Source: Serratia sp. DD3 (lineage in GTDB: Bacteria; Pseudomonadota; Gammaproteobacteria; Enterobacterales; Enterobacteriaceae). From it: a stretch of 64,000 nucleotides of DNA. Below the pieces are notes generated by a model. It saw only the letters and a list, made by a program, of their open reading frames with translations, was not told the DNA's origin and did no database searches. Both the position numbers and the translations under genes were made by a program. How positions within the stretch are numbered: position 1 is the first letter of the stretch; each line of letters starts with the position of its first letter. Positions 8,266 through 17,386 of the stretch are shown here, in pieces. The stretch covers positions 308,241 to 372,240 of the forward strand of contig NZ_AYKS02000047.1 of the NCBI RefSeq assembly GCF_000496755.2, read 5' to 3'.

Positions 8266-9318
8266 ATGCATGCTGTTATTTTTACTCTATTGCTATTTTT
8301 TATCACCAGTCCATTACTTGCCAGCGAAATGCGCTATCCCCCCGGGGAAGAACCGCTGAACCTGCCAGCCAATAGCTCACTGATGATGCCATTGCCGCGA
8401 TCTGTCCATAGCCTGGAGGACAAAAAAGCAGAAACGATGCCATTGTATCTGTCACTGATACACGAAGATAAACGCAATGTCTGGGTTCCTTTTCAATTGG
8501 CCGCTACCTCTGCACAAAAAGGCCAAACAGAACTGGCGGAACACTATTTGCAACTCAGTGCCAAACGGGGATTGTGGTATTACTATAATCTGCTGGAAAA
8601 CAACGCATTCAATAGCCTTCAGCAAAGTGAGACTTATCGTTCCATCCTCGCTGAGGCCAAAACACGCTATCAGCTATATGCTTCGCCGTTTGAGGGTAAA
8701 GCACAGTATTCTGTCCCGAATGGCTCACCTCCTGCCACCGGTTGGCCAACCGTTATCTACCTGCACCCTTATGGCAGAGCCGCTAATATCACCCCTAAAG
8801 ATCGATTGCTTTTTGCTGAAGCAGGTGTTGCCTATATTGAGTTAAACGGTACTCAAATGCTTGCCGAGAATAGCTTCCGCTGGTCTATCGATAGCGAAGA
8901 GAGCACCCATAGCGCGATTCAACGTACCCTGCAGGAGCTCACCCCTAAACTGAAGCTTAACCCTCATCAGGTCTACCTTACCGCTCGCGGCCAAGGCGCG
9001 CTGCACGCGGGTAATCTGATGGCAAAATACCCGCAATTTTACGCCGGCGCTTTACTGATTACACCACAAGGGAAAATCCCGCCAGCATCATATTCATTAG
9101 CAGAGAATAAACGCATTATGATCGCCTATTATGGCCATCAAAACTTTAATGGCAAAGCTCTGGCTCTGCATTTTACCAACCTGTTCAGTAATCAGAATCT
9201 GACCAAGACGGCAAGTTTTAACCTGAGAGAAGATACACAAGGAAACTGGCCGCTACACTTCCAGCAACCATTGCGTTGGGTGATGGGCAAAAGCGCCGAT
9301 GCATCACCGGGAGCCTGA
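8266..9318 (+). CDS. Exported alpha/beta-hydrolase-fold protein, probably non-catalytic
   Basis: A 350-residue protein from ATG 8266, chosen because it begins directly with a signal peptide (MHAVIFTLLLFFITSPLLA then SE); a longer in-frame start at 8206 would bury it. An N-terminal part with TPR-like spacing (AATSAQKGQTELAEHYLQLS) is followed from about residue 160 by a hydrolase fold: VIYLHPYGRA resembles the oxyanion-hole strand, and YLTARGQGALHAG occupies the nucleophile elbow. There GxSxG would be expected, but Gly stands where Ser should be, so the protein may be a binding protein rather than an enzyme. It is a single gene followed by a terminator. Function unknown. Confidence 0.6.
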   Translation: MHAVIFTLLLFFITSPLLASEMRYPPGEEPLNLPANSSLMMPLPRSVHSLEDKKAETMPLYLSLIHEDKRNVWVPFQLAATSAQKGQTELAEHYLQLSAKRGLWYYYNLLENNAFNSLQQSETYRSILAEAKTRYQLYASPFEGKAQYSVPNGSPPATGWPTVIYLHPYGRAANITPKDRLLFAEAGVAYIELNGTQMLAENSFRWSIDSEESTHSAIQRTLQELTPKLKLNPHQVYLTARGQGALHAGNLMAKYPQFYAGALLITPQGKIPPASYSLAENKRIMIAYYGHQNFNGKALALHFTNLFSNQNLTKTASFNLREDTQGNWPLHFQQPLRWVMGKSADASPGA

Positions 9319-9365
9319 TAGAAAAACGGGGATACTTACTGCTGCAATGATTGACGACTTGAACC

Positions 9366-9395
9366 AGCGGTGCTCAAGCACCGCTTATTCTTTTT
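9366..9395. terminator. Bidirectional terminator between convergent genes
   Basis: A 9-bp perfect stem AGCGGTGCT/AGCACCGCT (9366-9374 with 9377-9385) has a 2-base nominal loop and is followed by TATTCTTTTT. It serves the exported protein gene on the plus strand and probably adeP on the minus strand. Confidence 0.75.
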
Positions 9396-9397
9396 GA

Positions 9398-10735
9398 TCA
9401 ATGCCCATCAACAAACACGATTTTGAGCACAAACAACAGCGCCACGACAATCACACAAGGGCTGATTTCACGCCAACGACCAGTACCCAGCTTCATCACA
9501 CAATAAGAGATAAAGCCCAGCGCAATCCCTTCAGTAATCGAGAAGCTAAAAGGCATCATAGCGGCGGTAACAAAGGCAGGAACCGCTTCAGTCATATCTT
9601 CCCATTTTACGCGTGCCAAGCTGGAGGTCATCAGAACCCCAACATAGATCAAAGCACCCGCAGCAGCATAAGCCGGCACCATCGAAGCTAATGGCGACAG
9701 GAAAATCACCAACAGGAACAACAGCCCGACTATCACGGCGGTCAGACCGGTGCGACCACCGATAGCGACACCAGAAGAACTTTCAATATAAGCCGTGACT
9801 GAAGAAGTACCAATAAATGCCCCTGCTACGGAGCTGATACTATCAACATACAGCGCCTGCTTCATACGTGGGAATTTACCGTTTTCATCGGTTAGCCCCG
9901 CCTTGTCGGTCACCCCAATCAGGGTACCGGATGAGTCAAACAGGTTAACCAGCATAAAGGCAAAAATCACCCCAGCCAAGCCAAGATCCAGTGCCCCGGT
10001 AATATTCACCTGACCGACAACGGTAGTGATATCTGGCGGCATAGAGAATATGCCAGCATACTGTACATCACCCAATAGCCAACCGATCAAGGTGGTGACC
10101 ACGATGGAAACCAGCACCGCGGCATGAATATTACGCGAGGCCAGAACGGCGATGATAAAAAACCCCAGCGCACCCAGCAGAACACTGTGAGAAGTCAGGT
10201 TCCCTACCGCCACCAGCGTATCAGGATTAGCGACCACGATACCGGCATTTTTCAACCCCATCATGGCAATGAACAAGCCAATACCACTGGTGATCCCCAC
10301 GCGCAGGCTAAGTGGGATATTGGCTACCATCCAGTAACGGATACGGAATACCGTCAGTAAAAAGAAACCGACAGCCCCCCAAAAAATAGCGCCCATCGCA
10401 ACCTGCCATGAAATGCCCATCGCACCCACCACCACAAACGCGAAGAAAGCATTCAAGCCCATTGCTGGTGCCAAAGCTACCGGCAAGTTAGCCAATAGAC
10501 CCATAAAAATGCTGCCAAAAGCAGCGATCAGGCAGGTAGTGACAAATACCGCTCGAGTATCCATACCCGCCGCCCCCAAGATCTGCGGGTTGACGAACAC
10601 GATATAGACCATGGTTAAAAAAGTGGTGATTCCGGCAATCGTTTCCGTGCGTACCGTGGTTCCATGCTGCTTGAGTTTAAAAACGCGCTCAAGCAAGCCT
10701 TGATTAGCATCAAGGCTGATGTCTTGTTTGCTCAT
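9398..10735 (-). CDS. adeP: Adenine permease AdeP (NCS2/AzgA-type purine transporter)
   Basis: A 445-residue inner-membrane protein, the same length as E. coli AdeP (YieG/PurP), a high-affinity proton-coupled adenine transporter. Visible family signatures are the opening GLLERVFKLKQHGTTVRTE, ANLPVALAPAMGLNAFFAF in the first half, LVNLFDSSGTLIGVTDKAGL in the middle, and FIGTSSVTAYIESSSGVAIG near the substrate site. About 12-14 transmembrane helices are evident. The adjacent divergent yieH reproduces the E. coli order. I see no clear PurR box in the 273-bp divergent region. Confidence 0.95.
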   Translation of the reverse strand: MSKQDISLDANQGLLERVFKLKQHGTTVRTETIAGITTFLTMVYIVFVNPQILGAAGMDTRAVFVTTCLIAAFGSIFMGLLANLPVALAPAMGLNAFFAFVVVGAMGISWQVAMGAIFWGAVGFFLLTVFRIRYWMVANIPLSLRVGITSGIGLFIAMMGLKNAGIVVANPDTLVAVGNLTSHSVLLGALGFFIIAVLASRNIHAAVLVSIVVTTLIGWLLGDVQYAGIFSMPPDITTVVGQVNITGALDLGLAGVIFAFMLVNLFDSSGTLIGVTDKAGLTDENGKFPRMKQALYVDSISSVAGAFIGTSSVTAYIESSSGVAIGGRTGLTAVIVGLLFLLVIFLSPLASMVPAYAAAGALIYVGVLMTSSLARVKWEDMTEAVPAFVTAAMMPFSFSITEGIALGFISYCVMKLGTGRWREISPCVIVVALLFVLKIVFVDGH

Positions 10736-11008
10736 TATCAGTATTCCGAACAGGGGGATGAAGTGTCGGTTGCTATCCTATAACAAAAAATAGGGTTTTT
10801 GATCTCACCCATCGCTTTTTTTCGCCATCTGTACGGCTAAAAAATTCAACAGATTGTATTTATTCATATTCATCAGCCATAACCGTTAGCGGTAAATGAC
10901 ACTGGGCGGCAACCGCTAAAACATTCCCCTTCAGCTTGCATGATGACGGAGATAAATAATCCAGTTAAAGTGACAGCCATCATCAGTTAGCCGAAGGCAG
11001 ATATTCCA

Positions 11009-11674
11009 ATGAGTCAGGTTGAATGTGTTTTATTTGATTGTGATGGCACGCTAGTAGACAGTGAAGTGTTGTGCAGTAAGGCTTATGTGCATATGTTTGC
11101 CCATTATGATATTGAGGTTTCGCTAGAAGAAATATTTAAAAAATACAAAGGGGTAAAACTCAACGAAATCATCGAAAAAATCAGTGCCGAACAGGGCGTG
11201 ACTCTGCCGCAAACACAATTAGAACCGATCTATCGCCAAGAGGTTGCACGCCTGTTCGATGCCGAGCTGCAACCCATTGCCGGTGCGCAAGCATTATTGG
11301 CACAAATGAAAGCCCCTATATGTACTGTATCCAACGGGCCCGTCAGCAAAATGCAACATTCGCTGGGGCTGACCCAGATGCTTTCCTATTTCGATGACCG
11401 ATTATTCAGCGGTTACGATATCCAACGCTGGAAACCCGATCCGGCCATCGTTTTCCATGCTGCCCAGCAAATGCAGGTGGCGGTTGAGCGCTGCATTCTG
11501 GTGGACGATTCTGCCGCGGGTGCACAGGCGGGTATTGCTGCAGGGATCCCGGTGTTCTACTTCTGTGCCGATCCACACAATAAACCCATCGACCATCCTC
11601 TGGTGACCATGTTTGACCATCTGTCACAGTTACCCCTTCTGTGGCAACAACGTGGTTGGCAACTTACCCATTAA
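11009..11674 (+). CDS. yieH: HAD-family 6-phosphogluconate phosphatase YieH
   Basis: A 221-residue HAD-superfamily phosphatase matching YieH in length and motifs. In E. coli it hydrolyses 6-phosphogluconate and similar sugar phosphates. Motif I is DCDGTLVDSE (catalytic Asp pair at residues 9 and 11). TVSNGP is motif II, KPDPAIVF carries the motif III Lys and LVDDSAAGAQAG is motif IV. The cap has FKKYKGVKLNEII. It is divergent from adeP as in E. coli, and its last 11 bp overlap the 3' end of the convergent LysR gene. Confidence 0.93.
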   Translation: MSQVECVLFDCDGTLVDSEVLCSKAYVHMFAHYDIEVSLEEIFKKYKGVKLNEIIEKISAEQGVTLPQTQLEPIYRQEVARLFDAELQPIAGAQALLAQMKAPICTVSNGPVSKMQHSLGLTQMLSYFDDRLFSGYDIQRWKPDPAIVFHAAQQMQVAVERCILVDDSAAGAQAGIAAGIPVFYFCADPHNKPIDHPLVTMFDHLSQLPLLWQQRGWQLTH

Positions 11675-12566
11675 CGACCAATGCTCTAGCCGGTTCTGCC
11701 CGGCTAATTTCCGACCATAGCCAATCGCGAAAATAACCCACCCGTGGTAATTCCCGCTTACCAGGAGGGATCTCCAACCAATAGCCATGGGTACTCTTAA
11801 CTGCCAATGGTGAAAACAACATCAGCAAGCCACCATGCAGTTCATTATGGATCATCATTTTATCCAATACGGCATAGCCAGCCCCGGTGATACAGGCGTT
11901 GATGACCTGATCCTGTGTACTAAACTCCAATCCCCCACGATCTTGTACTTCACTGCGACCCGCTGCATCCAACCAGCGTTGCCAAGTGTCCATCCGGCTA
12001 TCACCATCAAGAATATGTAATTGCGGCTGACTATTGAGCGGCGGAAACACGCCATTGATCATCAATAATGGGCTTCCCACCAGCACTAACTGTTCATGGC
12101 ATAACCATTCCCCATTAATGCTGTCGGTCAATCGACCAAAGCGCACTGCACAATCAAAATCACAATATTTTTGTCGAGCCTCACTGATTAACGCAATTTG
12201 TAACTGGGTGTTGTGTTGACGCAACTCGACTAGCCGTGGAGCCAACCAACGGGTAGCAAAAGTAGGCGCGACTTGTAACCTTAAGTGCTGCAATGGATTG
12301 TGTAATCGCACATGACATATCCCTTCTTCCAGAATATCCAGCGCTTGCCGCACTACGGGCAATAACAACATGGCATCCTGCGTGAGTGACAAACCGTAAT
12401 GACTACGTACAAACAGTAACTTACCGAGAAACTCTTCAAACTGTTTCATTTGTCGGCTGGCTGCACTCTGAGTAATGAATAGTGCTTCAGCCGCCTTACT
12501 GAAACTTAATGTCCGACAAGTTTCCTCAAAAACACGCAACATGCTGAGTGATGGGAGCTTTCTCAC
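11664..12566 (-). CDS. LysR-family transcriptional regulator (local activator of the adjacent operon)
   Basis: A 300-residue LysR-type regulator. The N-terminal winged helix-turn-helix is at about residues 5-65 (LSFSKAAEALFITQSAASRQ, then MKQFEEFLGKLLFVR). The rest is a periplasmic-binding-protein-like effector domain, with LVLVGSPLL and CITGAGYAVLD near the hinge. The GcvA-like subgroup is suggested by the opening LPSLSMLRVFEETCRTLSFS. It is transcribed divergently from the MFS-Fae-AKR-ALDH operon across a 347-bp gap, so it probably controls that operon in response to its substrate. The effector is unknown. Confidence 0.88.
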   Translation of the reverse strand: MRKLPSLSMLRVFEETCRTLSFSKAAEALFITQSAASRQMKQFEEFLGKLLFVRSHYGLSLTQDAMLLLPVVRQALDILEEGICHVRLHNPLQHLRLQVAPTFATRWLAPRLVELRQHNTQLQIALISEARQKYCDFDCAVRFGRLTDSINGEWLCHEQLVLVGSPLLMINGVFPPLNSQPQLHILDGDSRMDTWQRWLDAAGRSEVQDRGGLEFSTQDQVINACITGAGYAVLDKMMIHNELHGGLLMLFSPLAVKSTHGYWLEIPPGKRELPRVGYFRDWLWSEISRAEPARALVVNG

Positions 12567-12913
12567 AATCCATTTACCTCGCCAACAGACATCGCTTTGT
12601 TAATTACATGTTATTAATTTGATGCATGTTTTTATCCCTTGCAGCGTTTATTTCCATAAAACCAGAGGTGAGTCACATGCATTCTCTGCTGAGGGGTATG
12701 ACTAAAACGCACTCGCCTATCGCTTCCTTTATGCTCACATTAGCAACCAAATAAAAACAAAAAAATAACATCAAGGCATTTCACATTGCCAATTGATGAC
12801 TCGCTCCTCTCATCTTTGGCACTCATAAAGGTCAATGCATGGGAGTAGGAAAAATCAATTAGCAATACCGACCAACGGTATACCCGTACCGTTCCCAACA
12901 GGAGGACAGGTAA
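12567..12913. promoter_or_regulatory. Divergent promoter region of the LysR gene and Fae operon
   Basis: This 347-bp gap must hold both promoters. Near its right end an inverted repeat AACGGTA (12874-12880) and TACCGTT (12887-12893) lies immediately before the AGGAGGA ribosome-binding site of the transporter gene; it could be an operator half or an mRNA hairpin. I see no unambiguous T-N11-A LysR box, and -10/-35 boxes cannot be assigned confidently. Confidence 0.45.
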
Positions 12914-14275
12914 ATGCAAACTTTAACCCAACAATCCATCCGTATGGATGATGTGCCGTTAAATCGGTTCCATATCAAAATCGCCGGGCTAACCTTTGGT
13001 GCACATTTTACGGATGGCTATGTACTCGGTGTTATCGGCTTCGCCTTGGCACAAATCAAACCACAAATGGGCCTCACCCCTTTTTGGGAGGGGTTGCTTG
13101 GTAGTTCTGCACTGATTGGGCTATTTATCGGCAGTTTGGTCCTCGGCTGGATCTCTGATTATATTGGCCGCCAGAAAATCTTCAGTTTCAGCTTTGTGGT
13201 TATCACGCTGGCCTCTGCCCTGCAGTTCTTCGCCACCACACCGGAACAACTGTTTCTGTTACGAGTGATGGTAGGCATTGGGTTAGGAGGGGATTTTTCA
13301 GTAGGACACACCATGCTGGCCGAGTTCGCCCCCCGTAAGCATCGAGGTGTATTACTCGGTTCATTCAGTGTGATCTGGACCTTTGGCTATGTTGCCGCGG
13401 GCTTTGCTGGCCATTTTCTAACGGCATTAGGGCCCGATGCCTGGCGCTGGTTGCTCTCCTCTTCTGCCATACCCGCCCTGCTAATTCTGTTAATGCGTAT
13501 CGGTACACCGGAGTCACCGCGCTGGTTGATGGGGAAAGGACAACGGGAACAAGCCATGGCGATAGTACATAAATACTTCGGCCCCCATGTCCTGTTGATT
13601 GATGAAGCCCCCGTGATATCAAAACAACGCTTTTTGTCACTATTTGGGCCTAAATACCGTCGCCGTACCGCGTTCAACAGCCTGTTCTTTGTTTGTCTGG
13701 TGATCCCTTACTTTGCCATCTATACCTTCTTGCCCTCTATTTTGCAGGTGATGGGGCTAGACAATAACTTCTCCACTGACCTGCTGCTTAACGGCTTGTT
13801 GATCGTCGGAGCCTTGCTGGGAATTGTTCTGACGGTGATTTGCTCACGCCGTGGTTTCCTGATTGGTTCGTTTATCTTCCTCGCAGCCTGCCTGGTGATG
13901 CTAAGTATTCTTCCTGGTAGCCAAACAACCTGGCTGATCGCCATTTTTGCCGCCTTTACATTAGTCATGTCAGCAGTCAGTAATCTGGTAGGCGTTTTCC
14001 CCGCTGAAAGCTTCCCTACCGAAGTCCGCTCCATGGGCGTGGGGTTTTCAACCTCCATGAGTCGATTAGGCTCCGCCATTGGCACAGGCCTGTTGCCTCT
14101 GTCTATCGTGCATTTCGGCATGCCGACGACTACCGCCATTCTGGCCTTTATCTTGATGATTGGCGCCGTTGTTTCCATTGCCTGGGCACCAGAAACCAAG
14201 GGACTGACCCTGGTGGATGCCGCCCAGGGCTCGCAACCTCAAACAGAGAACACGTTAGCCACAGTGGCTAAATAA
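12914..14275 (+). CDS. MFS transporter (sugar porter/aromatic-acid-like)
   Basis: A 453-residue major facilitator superfamily permease with about 12 transmembrane helices and a central cytoplasmic loop. The loop-2/3 signature is seen as GWISDYIGRQKIF (about 78-90), and the helix-4/5 region reads VGIGLGGDFSVGHTMLAEF. The repeat signature in the C-terminal half is weaker. ESFPTEVRSMGVGF fits the metabolite:H+ symporters of the NiaP/PcaK/sugar-porter type. It has a strong AGGAGGAC ribosome-binding site and is first in a four-gene operon, so it most likely imports the compound processed by the three enzymes downstream. Substrate unknown. Confidence 0.85.
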   Translation: MQTLTQQSIRMDDVPLNRFHIKIAGLTFGAHFTDGYVLGVIGFALAQIKPQMGLTPFWEGLLGSSALIGLFIGSLVLGWISDYIGRQKIFSFSFVVITLASALQFFATTPEQLFLLRVMVGIGLGGDFSVGHTMLAEFAPRKHRGVLLGSFSVIWTFGYVAAGFAGHFLTALGPDAWRWLLSSSAIPALLILLMRIGTPESPRWLMGKGQREQAMAIVHKYFGPHVLLIDEAPVISKQRFLSLFGPKYRRRTAFNSLFFVCLVIPYFAIYTFLPSILQVMGLDNNFSTDLLLNGLLIVGALLGIVLTVICSRRGFLIGSFIFLAACLVMLSILPGSQTTWLIAIFAAFTLVMSAVSNLVGVFPAESFPTEVRSMGVGFSTSMSRLGSAIGTGLLPLSIVHFGMPTTTAILAFILMIGAVVSIAWAPETKGLTLVDAAQGSQPQTENTLATVAK

Positions 14276-14303
14276 CATTATGTTAAAAACAGGAGATCTT
14301 TAA

Positions 14304-14807
14304 GTGGAAATGTATATCGGAGAAGGGTTTGCAGGTAACGGCGTAAATGCCTCGCATATCAATATCATGATCGGACCGCGTAATGGTGTCGTCGGCCAGG
14401 CTTTCTCTTCCAGCTTGGCATCCCCCAGCCAGGGTCACTGCCCATTTATGGTGGTAATTAAACCTAACGTACCGGCTAAACCCATGACGCTGTATGTCAA
14501 TAAAGCGGAAATTAGCGGTGAATTACACGGCAATTCAACTTGGGGAGCCTCACAAGCCGCTATCGCTAAGGCGGTGACTGAAGCACTACTGTCAGGAACC
14601 CTACCCGCAGAGGCTGAAGATGAATGGTGTATTGTCACCGCTAACTGGGTCAACCCCAGTTGCAACAATATTGACGAGGTCTATCACAACAACTACCTCG
14701 CCTGTACCCAAGCTATTCAGGCGGCAATGGAAAAACTGCCGACCCGCCACCAATTGACTGAAGCCCTGCCACAGTTGGGCAATCCGTTCTACACCCCAAA
14801 AGCCTGA
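14304..14807 (+). CDS. Formaldehyde-activating enzyme (Fae) homologue
   Basis: A 167-residue protein of the Fae family. In methylotrophs Fae condenses formaldehyde with tetrahydromethanopterin. The N-terminal signature is clear: GEGFAGNGVNASHINIMIGP, with His18 at the position of the catalytic His17 of Methylobacterium Fae. A matching PNVPAKPMTLYVNKAEI block follows. I chose GTG 14304, 8 bases after AGGAG; ATG 14310 would be 14 bases away. Enterobacteria are not known to make tetrahydromethanopterin, and no cofactor genes are visible, so the carrier or substrate must differ. It sits between the transporter and an aldo/keto reductase gene. Family membership is well supported; the reaction is not. 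Confidence 0.85.
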   Translation: MEMYIGEGFAGNGVNASHINIMIGPRNGVVGQAFSSSLASPSQGHCPFMVVIKPNVPAKPMTLYVNKAEISGELHGNSTWGASQAAIAKAVTEALLSGTLPAEAEDEWCIVTANWVNPSCNNIDEVYHNNYLACTQAIQAAMEKLPTRHQLTEALPQLGNPFYTPKA

Positions 14808-14817
14808 GGAGGGAAGC

Positions 14818-15864
14818 ATGCAGTACATTAATCTGGGTCAATGTGGTTTGAAAGTTTCTCGTTTGTGCTTGGGTACCATGAATATGGGCAGTAAACAGTG
14901 GAAACCGTGGATTTTCGATGAGGCACAAAGTGAACCGCTGATCCGCCATGCTTTGGAAAACGGGATTAACTTTATTGATCTAGCGGATTTTTACTCCAGT
15001 GGTGCGGGTGAAGAAGTGGTGGGCCGGGTGATCAAGCGCATTGCCAATCGTGATGAACTGGTGCTGACCACCAAAGTAGGCTACCCGATTGGCGCGGGGT
15101 TCAACAACCAGGGACATTCACGTAAACATATCATGGCCAGTATCGATGCCAGTTTGCAGCGTTTGGGCACCGATTACGTCGATATCTATATGTTGCATTA
15201 CTTCGATGTGAATACCCCCATTGAAGAAACCTGGGCAGCGATGAATGATATCGTCCATTCTGGCAAGGCTCGCTATGTTGGGGTATCGACCATGTATACC
15301 TGGCAGTTAGCCAAAATCCTATGGTATTGCGAGCGTAATGGCTATACCAAACCCATTAATATGCAACTGCAACTCAACTGTGCTTACCGTGAGGAAGAGC
15401 GTGAAATGATACCGTTTTGCCGTGATCAGGGGTTGGGTATTTCAGTCTTCAGCCCATTGGCTCGCGGGCTATTAAGTTGCGATTTCAACTCTGTGCGCAA
15501 CAAGACCGATTTTTTTACCCAAGAAATGTATGCTGATGCGACTTCGCTTAACATAGCGCAGTCGGTTAGCCGGGTGGCTGAGCAACGAGGTATACCACCA
15601 GCACAGGTCGCTCAAGCCTGGGTACTTAACCACCCAGGTGTAGATTGTATGTTAGTTGGTGCCGACTCGATACAACAGATCAACAGTGCCATTGCCGCAC
15701 TAGATACCCAGCTCAATGACGAAGAACAGCATGAGCTGGAGCGTAATTACACCCCTTGCGATGTCATTAATGACTACACCGCGGGCAAGCGTATTCTGCG
15801 TGACAGCCGCCCAGCACGCGGTTTTTTTGCAGTGGATAACCTAGAAACAAGGAATATTGCATGA
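14818..15864 (+). CDS. Aldo/keto reductase
   Basis: A 348-residue NADPH-type aldo/keto reductase with a TIM-barrel fold. The expected tetrad is visible: Asp54 and Tyr59 in FIDLADFYSS, Lys86 in LTTKVGY and His127 in YMLHYFD. The opening LGQCGLKVSRLCLGTMNMGS is typical of the AKR group that includes Tas and YajO. GGAGGGAAGC precedes the ATG, 10 bp after the Fae stop. Its last 4 bases overlap the dehydrogenase start (ATGA). In this operon it would reduce an aldehyde or ketone intermediate, or oxidise a sugar alcohol. Substrate unknown. Confidence 0.88.
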   Translation: MQYINLGQCGLKVSRLCLGTMNMGSKQWKPWIFDEAQSEPLIRHALENGINFIDLADFYSSGAGEEVVGRVIKRIANRDELVLTTKVGYPIGAGFNNQGHSRKHIMASIDASLQRLGTDYVDIYMLHYFDVNTPIEETWAAMNDIVHSGKARYVGVSTMYTWQLAKILWYCERNGYTKPINMQLQLNCAYREEEREMIPFCRDQGLGISVFSPLARGLLSCDFNSVRNKTDFFTQEMYADATSLNIAQSVSRVAEQRGIPPAQVAQAWVLNHPGVDCMLVGADSIQQINSAIAALDTQLNDEEQHELERNYTPCDVINDYTAGKRILRDSRPARGFFAVDNLETRNIA

Positions 15865-17306
15865 CAGCTTATGCCTCCTTACTGCGTACCGGTTGGTATT
15901 GCAATGGCCAGTGGCAAACGACCCCACAAACGTATCCCGTCGATAATCCCGCCAGTGGTGAAAAAATTGCTGATGTTGCCCTGGCTGGCCGTGCAGAAAC
16001 TGAAGCTGCCATTGCCGCAGCAGCGGCGGCGCTACCGGCCTGGCGTGCTCAAACCGCCAAAGCACGGTCAGAAATTTTGCGACGCTGGTTCCAGTTGATC
16101 ATGCAGCATCAACAAGCACTGGCTGAGTTGATGGTGACCGAACAAGGTAAAGTCCTCAGCGAAGCCATCGGCGAAGTGGCTTACGCCGCCAGCTTTATTG
16201 AATGGTTTTCCGAAGAGGCTAAACGTGCCTATGGCAAAACCATCCCGGCAACCAAAAATGGCAATCAGATCCTCACCTTTAAAGAGCCGGTGGGTGTTAT
16301 TGCGGCCATTACGCCATGGAACTTTCCATTAGCCATGCTGACACGCAAATTGGGCCCGGCACTGGCGGCTGGTTGTACTGCGGTGATTAAGCCAGCCAAT
16401 GAAACTCCGCTCAGCGCTTTCGCGTTGATTGTATTAGCCCAACAAGCCGGGGTTCCAGCCGGGGTGATTAATGCGGTTTCCGGCGATACCGTCGCCATTG
16501 GTGAAACACTGATGGCGAGCCCGCTAGTGCGTAAAATTTCTTTCACTGGTTCAACGCCGGTGGGTAAGTTATTAATGCGCCAAGCAGCAGATACAGTGAA
16601 AAAGCTGTCTCTGGAACTGGGCGGTAATGCACCTTTTATCGTGTTTGATGATGCCGATCTTGATGTAGCCATTGCCGGCGCAATGGCCGCCAAATTCCGC
16701 AACAGCGGGCAGACTTGCATATGTGTTAACCGTTTCTACATTCAGGACGGTATTTATGACCGCTTTGTCCAGAAACTGACGGATGCCGCAAAAGCGTTAA
16801 AGGTTGCTTCAGGTATGACGCCAGGAGCACAACAAGGGCCGCTAATCCATATCAAAGCAGTAGAAAAAGTGGAGGCACACCTACAGGACGCCCTGAAGTT
16901 AGGTGCGAAGCTGATGTGCGGCGGTAAGCGCGCCGACTTAGGGGGATCATTCTTCCAACCTACGGTGTTGGCTAACGCCACAGAGCAGATGCGGTTAGCG
17001 CAGGAAGAGACCTTTGGCCCGCTGGCTGCCTGTTTCCGCTTTACCGATGAGGATGAAGTCATCACCCGAGCTAACGCAACCCCCTTTGGGTTAGCGGCTT
17101 ATCTGTATACCCGTGATTTGGCGCGCGCCTTGCGTGTTACCAAAGCATTGGAAAGCGGCATGGTAGGTATTAATGAAGGGATTATTTCTACTGAGGTCGC
17201 CCCTTTTGGTGGGGTGAAAGAGTCAGGCCTGGGGCGCGAAGGGGCGGATATCGGCCTGGATGAATATCAGGAAACCAAATACGTCAATATCGGCCAACTG
17301 CTGTAA
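15861..17306 (+). CDS. NAD(P)-dependent aldehyde dehydrogenase, succinate-semialdehyde type
   Basis: A 481-residue aldehyde dehydrogenase close to the GabD/succinate-semialdehyde group in length and sequence. Family sites seen: NFPLAMLTRK and TPWNF in the cofactor domain, FTGSTPVGK, the general-base Glu in LELGGNAPF, and the catalytic Cys in RNSGQTCICVNRF. The C-terminus VAPFGGVKESGLGREGADIG is standard for the group. It overlaps the reductase gene by 4 bp and ends the operon before a terminator. It probably oxidises the terminal aldehyde of the pathway; succinate semialdehyde is only one candidate. Two copies of AATTCGATAAAC follow the stop (17306 and 17325). Confidence 0.9.
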   Translation: MTAYASLLRTGWYCNGQWQTTPQTYPVDNPASGEKIADVALAGRAETEAAIAAAAAALPAWRAQTAKARSEILRRWFQLIMQHQQALAELMVTEQGKVLSEAIGEVAYAASFIEWFSEEAKRAYGKTIPATKNGNQILTFKEPVGVIAAITPWNFPLAMLTRKLGPALAAGCTAVIKPANETPLSAFALIVLAQQAGVPAGVINAVSGDTVAIGETLMASPLVRKISFTGSTPVGKLLMRQAADTVKKLSLELGGNAPFIVFDDADLDVAIAGAMAAKFRNSGQTCICVNRFYIQDGIYDRFVQKLTDAAKALKVASGMTPGAQQGPLIHIKAVEKVEAHLQDALKLGAKLMCGGKRADLGGSFFQPTVLANATEQMRLAQEETFGPLAACFRFTDEDEVITRANATPFGLAAYLYTRDLARALRVTKALESGMVGINEGIISTEVAPFGGVKESGLGREGADIGLDEYQETKYVNIGQLL

Positions 17307-17344
17307 ATTCGATAAACTGTTGTGAATTCGATAAACAAAAGAAA

Positions 17345-17380
17345 GGCGCTGTTTCCAGCGCCATTAACAGTAATTTTTTA
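17345..17380. terminator. Bidirectional terminator between the dehydrogenase gene and phoU
   Basis: A 7-bp stem GGCGCTG/CAGCGCC (17345-17351 and 17356-17362) with loop TTTC. On the minus strand it is followed by TTTCTTTTG, ending the pst-phoU operon; on the plus strand a T-rich tail lies about 10 bases further. Confidence 0.75.
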
Positions 17381-17386
17381 ATAAAA

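Noticed and set aside
10736..11008. Purine riboswitch or PurR site upstream of adeP
   Set aside because: No match to the PurR palindrome and no conserved riboswitch core could be seen.
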